64,000 nt of DNA from Paludisphaera soli. Lineage in GTDB: Bacteria > Planctomycetota > Planctomycetia > Isosphaerales > Isosphaeraceae. How positions within the stretch are numbered: position 1 is the first letter of the stretch; the number at the start of each line of letters is the position of its first letter. The position numbers and the translations under genes are program-made. Under the pieces are notes generated by a model. The model saw only the letters and a list, made by a program, of their open reading frames with translations. It made no database searches and had not been told where the DNA came from. Shown piece by piece: positions 60,551 through 64,000 of this stretch. The DNA lies in contig NZ_JAALJI010000015.1 in assembly GCF_011064595.1 (NCBI RefSeq), positions 62,001-126,000 of the forward strand, in the 5' to 3' direction.

Positions 60551-61216
60551 ATGCAAGACGCCTTCCGCATCGCCGCGGCCGCCGCCCTGATCGTCGCCGC
60601 GGGCGTCGTCCACGGTGCCTGGACCAACCGCTGGGGCAACTCCGCCGCGCTGGCAGAGACGGCCGCCAAGGTGGACCTCGTCCCCCTGACCGTGGGCGAC
60701 TGGAGGGCGACCTCCTCCGTCATGGACGAGAGGATCCGGGCCATGGCCGGCGCGGTGGGATACCTCTCGCGCGTCTACCGCGACCACCAGGGCCGGGCCG
60801 TCTCCGTCATGCTGATCTGCGGGCTGCCCGGCGACGTCGCCACCCACACGCCCGACGCCTGCTATCCCGGGGCCGGATACGCCCTCGGGCCCCAGGAGGT
60901 CGTCGGCGTCCGGGACGGGCTCGGCCGCTCGTCCTCGTTCCGGACCGCGACCGCGACCCGAGGCGGCGCCACGCCCTCTTCGCTGCGGATCTTCTGGGCG
61001 TGGAACGACGCCCGGGGATGGTCCGCCCCCGGCGACGCGCGATGGTCGTTCGCCTCGGCCCCGGCGTTGTTCAAGCTCTACGTGATCCGAGAAACCGTCG
61101 AGGCGGGGGGCGATGCAACGGGGGACCCGTGCGTCGAATTCCTCCGCGATTTCCTGCCGACGCTGGACTCCGCCCTGTTCGCGCCGGGCGGGGCCGTCGC
61201 GGCCGCCGCGCATTGA
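60551..61216 (+). CDS. Exosortase-associated EpsI-family protein
   Basis: A 221-aa protein with an N-terminal signal/membrane helix (about 5-22). The EpsI domain has VDLVPLTVGDWRATSSVMDE, YRDHQGRAVSVMLICGLPGD and the conserved HTPDACYPGAGY segment. It is found beside exosortases, either fused or separate as here, and is thought to act in exopolysaccharide assembly. Co-directional with exosortase and BY-kinase. Confidence 0.86.
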   Translation: MQDAFRIAAAAALIVAAGVVHGAWTNRWGNSAALAETAAKVDLVPLTVGDWRATSSVMDERIRAMAGAVGYLSRVYRDHQGRAVSVMLICGLPGDVATHTPDACYPGAGYALGPQEVVGVRDGLGRSSSFRTATATRGGATPSSLRIFWAWNDARGWSAPGDARWSFASAPALFKLYVIRETVEAGGDATGDPCVEFLRDFLPTLDSALFAPGGAVAAAAH

Positions 61217-61254
61217 CCTCCATCCGTGGAAGCACGCCTCGGGAAACGACACCA

Positions 61255-62028
61255 ATGCATCCAATCGACGTCGATCGATCCATTGAGGACATCATGAAAC
61301 TCCAAATCCACCCCGTCGGCCGGCCCAGCTACCAGCACCTCAAGCTGGCGAGCGACGTGAGCTTGGCCGGCCTGCTGCTGCTGGCGACCGCCCCCCTGAT
61401 CATCCTCTGCCTGATCGCCGTCCGGCTGACCTCGCGAGGGCCGGCGATCTACACCCAGCGGCGGGTGGGGCTCCGGGGACGGCCGATCACGATCTACAAG
61501 ATCCGGACCATGTACCAGGACTGCGAGCGGGAGACCGGCGCGGTCTGGTCGACGCCGGGCGACCCGCGGGTCACCCTCGTCGGGCGGTTCCTCCGCTGGA
61601 GCCACTTCGACGAACTGCCCCAGTTGGTCAACATCCTGCTCGGGCAGATGAGCCTGGTCGGCCCCCGGCCCGAACGCCCGGAGATCATCTCCCGGATCGA
61701 GAAGGCCCTGCCCGACTACCTGAGGCGGCTGGAAGTCCGCCCCGGCCTCACCGGCCTGGCCCAGGTCCTCCAGCCTCCGGACACCGACCTCGGCAGCGTC
61801 CGGAGCAAGCTGGAGCTCGAACTCCGGTATCTCGAGCAGGCGGGCCCCTGGATGGACGTCCGGATCCTCCTGGCCACGCCCTTGCACATCATCAGGTGCC
61901 CCAAAGACTGGATCGCCCGGATCTTCGGGTTCTCAGGCCGGGGGGCCCCGGCCCTCGAAGCGGCCGTCACGCCCGACTCCGCGGTCGGGGCCGAGGGCCC
62001 GCTCGTCCGGCCTCATTACGCGGGCTGA
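61255..62028 (+). CDS. Priming sugar transferase (polyprenyl-phosphate hexose-1-P transferase)
   Basis: A 257-aa bacterial sugar transferase that loads the first sugar onto undecaprenyl phosphate. A membrane segment (about 32-55) precedes the catalytic domain with [20 protein letters not shown], then [20 protein letters not shown] with PE, and [11 protein letters not shown]. It is the short monotopic form (PglC/WcaJ C-terminal type) without the extra N-terminal helices. Together with the Wzz-kinase it marks this locus as lipid-linked exopolysaccharide synthesis. Confidence 0.93.
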   Translation: MHPIDVDRSIEDIMKLQIHPVGRPSYQHLKLASDVSLAGLLLLATAPLIILCLIAVRLTSRGPAIYTQRRVGLRGRPITIYKIRTMYQDCERETGAVWSTPGDPRVTLVGRFLRWSHFDELPQLVNILLGQMSLVGPRPERPEIISRIEKALPDYLRRLEVRPGLTGLAQVLQPPDTDLGSVRSKLELELRYLEQAGPWMDVRILLATPLHIIRCPKDWIARIFGFSGRGAPALEAAVTPDSAVGAEGPLVRPHYAG

Positions 62029-62137
62029 CCCGGCGGACCGCGATCCGGATCTGCGCGGCCTCCTCCCCCGCGACGTCGCCGTCGTTCGGACGTCGCCCTC
62101 GGCCCCATCCCCGACCTCGAGTCCAGGCCCCAATACC

Positions 62138-64000
62138 GTGAGAAAGCTCAACCTCCCCTACCTGCTCGTCCTGCTCACGGCCGTCGCCGCCCTCGGGGCT
62201 TCGGGATATTTCCTGAACTCCTGGCAGGTCCGGCGCCAGGTGGCGTCGCTGCTGGACCGCGCCCGCGCGGCGGAGGCGGCCGGAGACCTGGCGAAGGCCG
62301 CGGAAAGTCTCGGGCAGTACCTGAGCTTCGAGCGCGAGGACGCCGAGGGATGGAAGTGGTACGCCCGGATCCTGGACGCCTCGGATCGGGACGGGCGGGG
62401 GAAGGAACGCGCCTTCCTCGCCGGCGAGAGGGCCCTGCAGTTCGACCCGAACGACGCGAAGCTGGAACGCCGCTGCGCCGACCTGGCGTTGGAACTCGGG
62501 CGGCACGGCGACGCCGACCGCCACGCCAAGCGGCTGCTCGCGCGGCTCGACACGGACGCGGCGGCCGGGCCGGCGGCGGCGGAGCTGGAGGAGATGATCG
62601 GCCGGTGCGCGGCGGCGACGTCCCGGCCCGACGAGGCCGAGCAGGCGCTCCGGGCGGCCGTCGGCCACGATCCGGCCCGGATCTCCGCCTACGCCCGGCT
62701 CGCGAGCCTGCAGGCCGGCGAGCGGCGCCGCCCCGAGGAAGGGGCCGCGACGATCGACGAGATGCTCGCCAAGAACCCGACGTCGGCGCGGGCCTTGATC
62801 GCACGGTGGCGGTTCCGGGCCGAATTCCAACCGCCGGCCGATTCCGCCGACGTCGAGCGAGCCCTGGCCCTGGCCCCCGACGACCCCGACGTGCTCCTCC
62901 CCGCCGCGGTCGACTCCGAGCGGAAGGGCGACATGGCGACGGCGCGCGTCCGCTGGGCCAAGGGCCTGGAAGTCGCCCCACGGAACGAGGCGTTCGCCGT
63001 CGGCCTCGCCCGCATGGAAAGCCGCGAGCGGCGTCCCGAACGCGCCGAGGCGATCCTGCGCCGGGCGTTCGATGCGACGCCGACGGCCACCCTGGCCTTC
63101 CTGCTGGCCGACTCGCTGATCGAGCGGGGGAAGATCGAGGGGCCGGGGGGCGCCGCCGAGTCCATGGCCCTGCTGCGGAGCCAGGGGCTGGGGGACACCT
63201 ACGTCCGTTACCTCGAGTCCCGGGTCCTGATGCAGTCGAGGCGATGGGACAAGGCCGCCGTCGAGATCCGCCGCGCCCGGGTCCTGCTCAAGGACGAGCC
63301 GGTCCTGACGTCCCAGCTCGACTTGATGCTGGCCGAGTGCCAGCGTCGGCTCGGCCGGGACGAGGAGCTGATCCAGACCCTCCAGCAGGCCAGCCAGGGG
63401 GAGGGCGCCGCCTCCGACGCCTCGCGACGGGAACTGGCCCGGCTGCTCGCCCTCGCCGGGAAGGTGGACCAGGCCCTGTCCGTCCTGGGGACCGCGGCCG
63501 CCGACCAGCCCGAGGCCCAGGGCGAGCTCGTCCGCCTGCTCATCCAGCGGGCCCTGCGGCAGCCCCGCGATCGTCGCGACTGGACGGCGGCCGAGCAGGC
63601 CGTGCAGCGGGCCGCGAAGGCGCGCGGGGAGTCCGACGGGACGGTCGTCCTGCTCCGCGCCGACCTGCTCGCGGCCCAGGGCCGCCTGGACGAAGCGACC
63701 TCCACGCTCGCCTCGGCGGCGGCCGGCGACCCCGCGAATCGGGCCTATCGCCTCGCTCTGGCCAGCCTGGAGGCGAGGCGAGGCCGGCTGGACGACGCCG
63801 AGCGGCGGATCGACGCGGCCGAGCGTGACCTGGGGCCGAGCGTCGACGTCCAGATCGCGAGGCTGGAGCTGTGGGGGCTGCGCGGCGGCGAGGAGGCCGG
63901 GCGGGCGATCGCGGGGATCGCCGAGGGCCGCGAGCAGGTCGACCCGGCCGTGCGTCCCGCCCTCCTCAGGGGGCTGGCCGAGGCGGAACGTCGGCTCGGC
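62138..64000 (+). CDS. TPR-repeat protein, N-terminal membrane anchor (partial)
   Basis: An open frame from GTG 62138 runs off the right edge (621 codons seen). Residues 5-25 (NLPYLLVLLTAVAALGASGY) form a membrane anchor. The rest is tetratricopeptide-like helix pairs (ARAAEAAGDLAKAAESLGQY, AEQALRAAVGHDPARISAYA, and more). Such anchored TPR proteins are often part of exosortase/EPS loci (PEP-CTERM TPR lipoprotein type), where they may organise assembly or secretion. It follows the sugar transferase by 110 bp in the same direction. Confidence 0.85.
   Translation, partial: MRKLNLPYLLVLLTAVAALGASGYFLNSWQVRRQVASLLDRARAAEAAGDLAKAAESLGQYLSFEREDAEGWKWYARILDASDRDGRGKERAFLAGERALQFDPNDAKLERRCADLALELGRHGDADRHAKRLLARLDTDAAAGPAAAELEEMIGRCAAATSRPDEAEQALRAAVGHDPARISAYARLASLQAGERRRPEEGAATIDEMLAKNPTSARALIARWRFRAEFQPPADSADVERALALAPDDPDVLLPAAVDSERKGDMATARVRWAKGLEVAPRNEAFAVGLARMESRERRPERAEAILRRAFDATPTATLAFLLADSLIERGKIEGPGGAAESMALLRSQGLGDTYVRYLESRVLMQSRRWDKAAVEIRRARVLLKDEPVLTSQLDLMLAECQRRLGRDEELIQTLQQASQGEGAASDASRRELARLLALAGKVDQALSVLGTAAADQPEAQGELVRLLIQRALRQPRDRRDWTAAEQAVQRAAKARGESDGTVVLLRADLLAAQGRLDEATSTLASAAAGDPANRAYRLALASLEARRGRLDDAERRIDAAERDLGPSVDVQIARLELWGLRGGEEAGRAIAGIAEGREQVDPAVRPALLRGLAEAERRLG

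Noticed and set aside
1-64000. CRISPR arrays
   Set aside because: No regularly spaced direct repeats were seen on reading; the collagen-like triplets at 38.1 kb and the Lys/Arg repeats at 42.1-42.4 kb are coding repeats.

Overview
The window is high-GC DNA (roughly 65-70% by eye) whose genes point to a planctomycete of the Isosphaera/Singulisphaera/Paludisphaera type. The pointers are an exosortase/EpsI exopolysaccharide locus, small planctomycete-type hypothetical proteins, a eukaryote-like UDP-sugar pyrophosphorylase and intergenic repeats. The taxonomic call is inference, since no rRNA or universal marker gene is present.

1-11.3 kb, host: the end of an unknown gene; a sensor kinase/response regulator pair behind a small membrane protein, with three heptamer repeats at the presumed promoter; a frameshifted TPR gene; small hypotheticals; a zinc-ribbon protein; 0.9 kb of gene-free DNA with repeats; a UDP-sugar pyrophosphorylase; the wreck of an MBOAT acyltransferase gene; an MBL-fold hydrolase; a complete 1.07 kb insertion sequence; and tRNA-Arg(CCG) with its promoter.

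11.3-48.95 kb, prophage: a 37.6 kb siphovirus-like HK97-type prophage sits in tRNA-Arg(CCG), bounded by a perfect 45-bp repeat (11297-11341 and 48905-48949). In order it carries a tyrosine integrase; a markedly lower-GC three-gene cassette on the opposite strand (ParB-like protein, PD-(D/E)XK nuclease, DNA methyltransferase); a divergent promoter region with a perfect inverted operator pair; a replication/recombination block (Rad52-like annealing protein, prim-pol, ParB-like protein, SF2 helicase); a structured gene-free segment; small membrane and nuclease genes, including a papain-like protease and a PLD-like protein; then HNH, small and large terminase, portal, protease, capsid, connectors, collagen-like fibre, tail tube, a lambda-like G/GT frameshift pair, tape measure and distal tail genes. 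A sigma-70 factor lies just inside the right end. The tape-measure frame is interrupted by one in-frame TGA, so the phage may be defective.

48.95-64 kb, host: a transglutaminase-like protein, a methyltransferase, a small hypothetical, two abutting IS630-family elements (the first damaged, the second intact), and an exopolysaccharide/exosortase locus. That locus holds a NusG paralogue, a two-FHA-domain protein, exosortase, Wzz/BY-kinase, EpsI, a priming sugar transferase and a TPR protein cut by the window edge.

Best candidates for something new are the ParB/nuclease/methyltransferase cassette, which looks like a prophage-borne defence system; the structured element upstream of 23697, possibly an orphan HEARO/omega-type RNA; and the prophage's own sigma factor.
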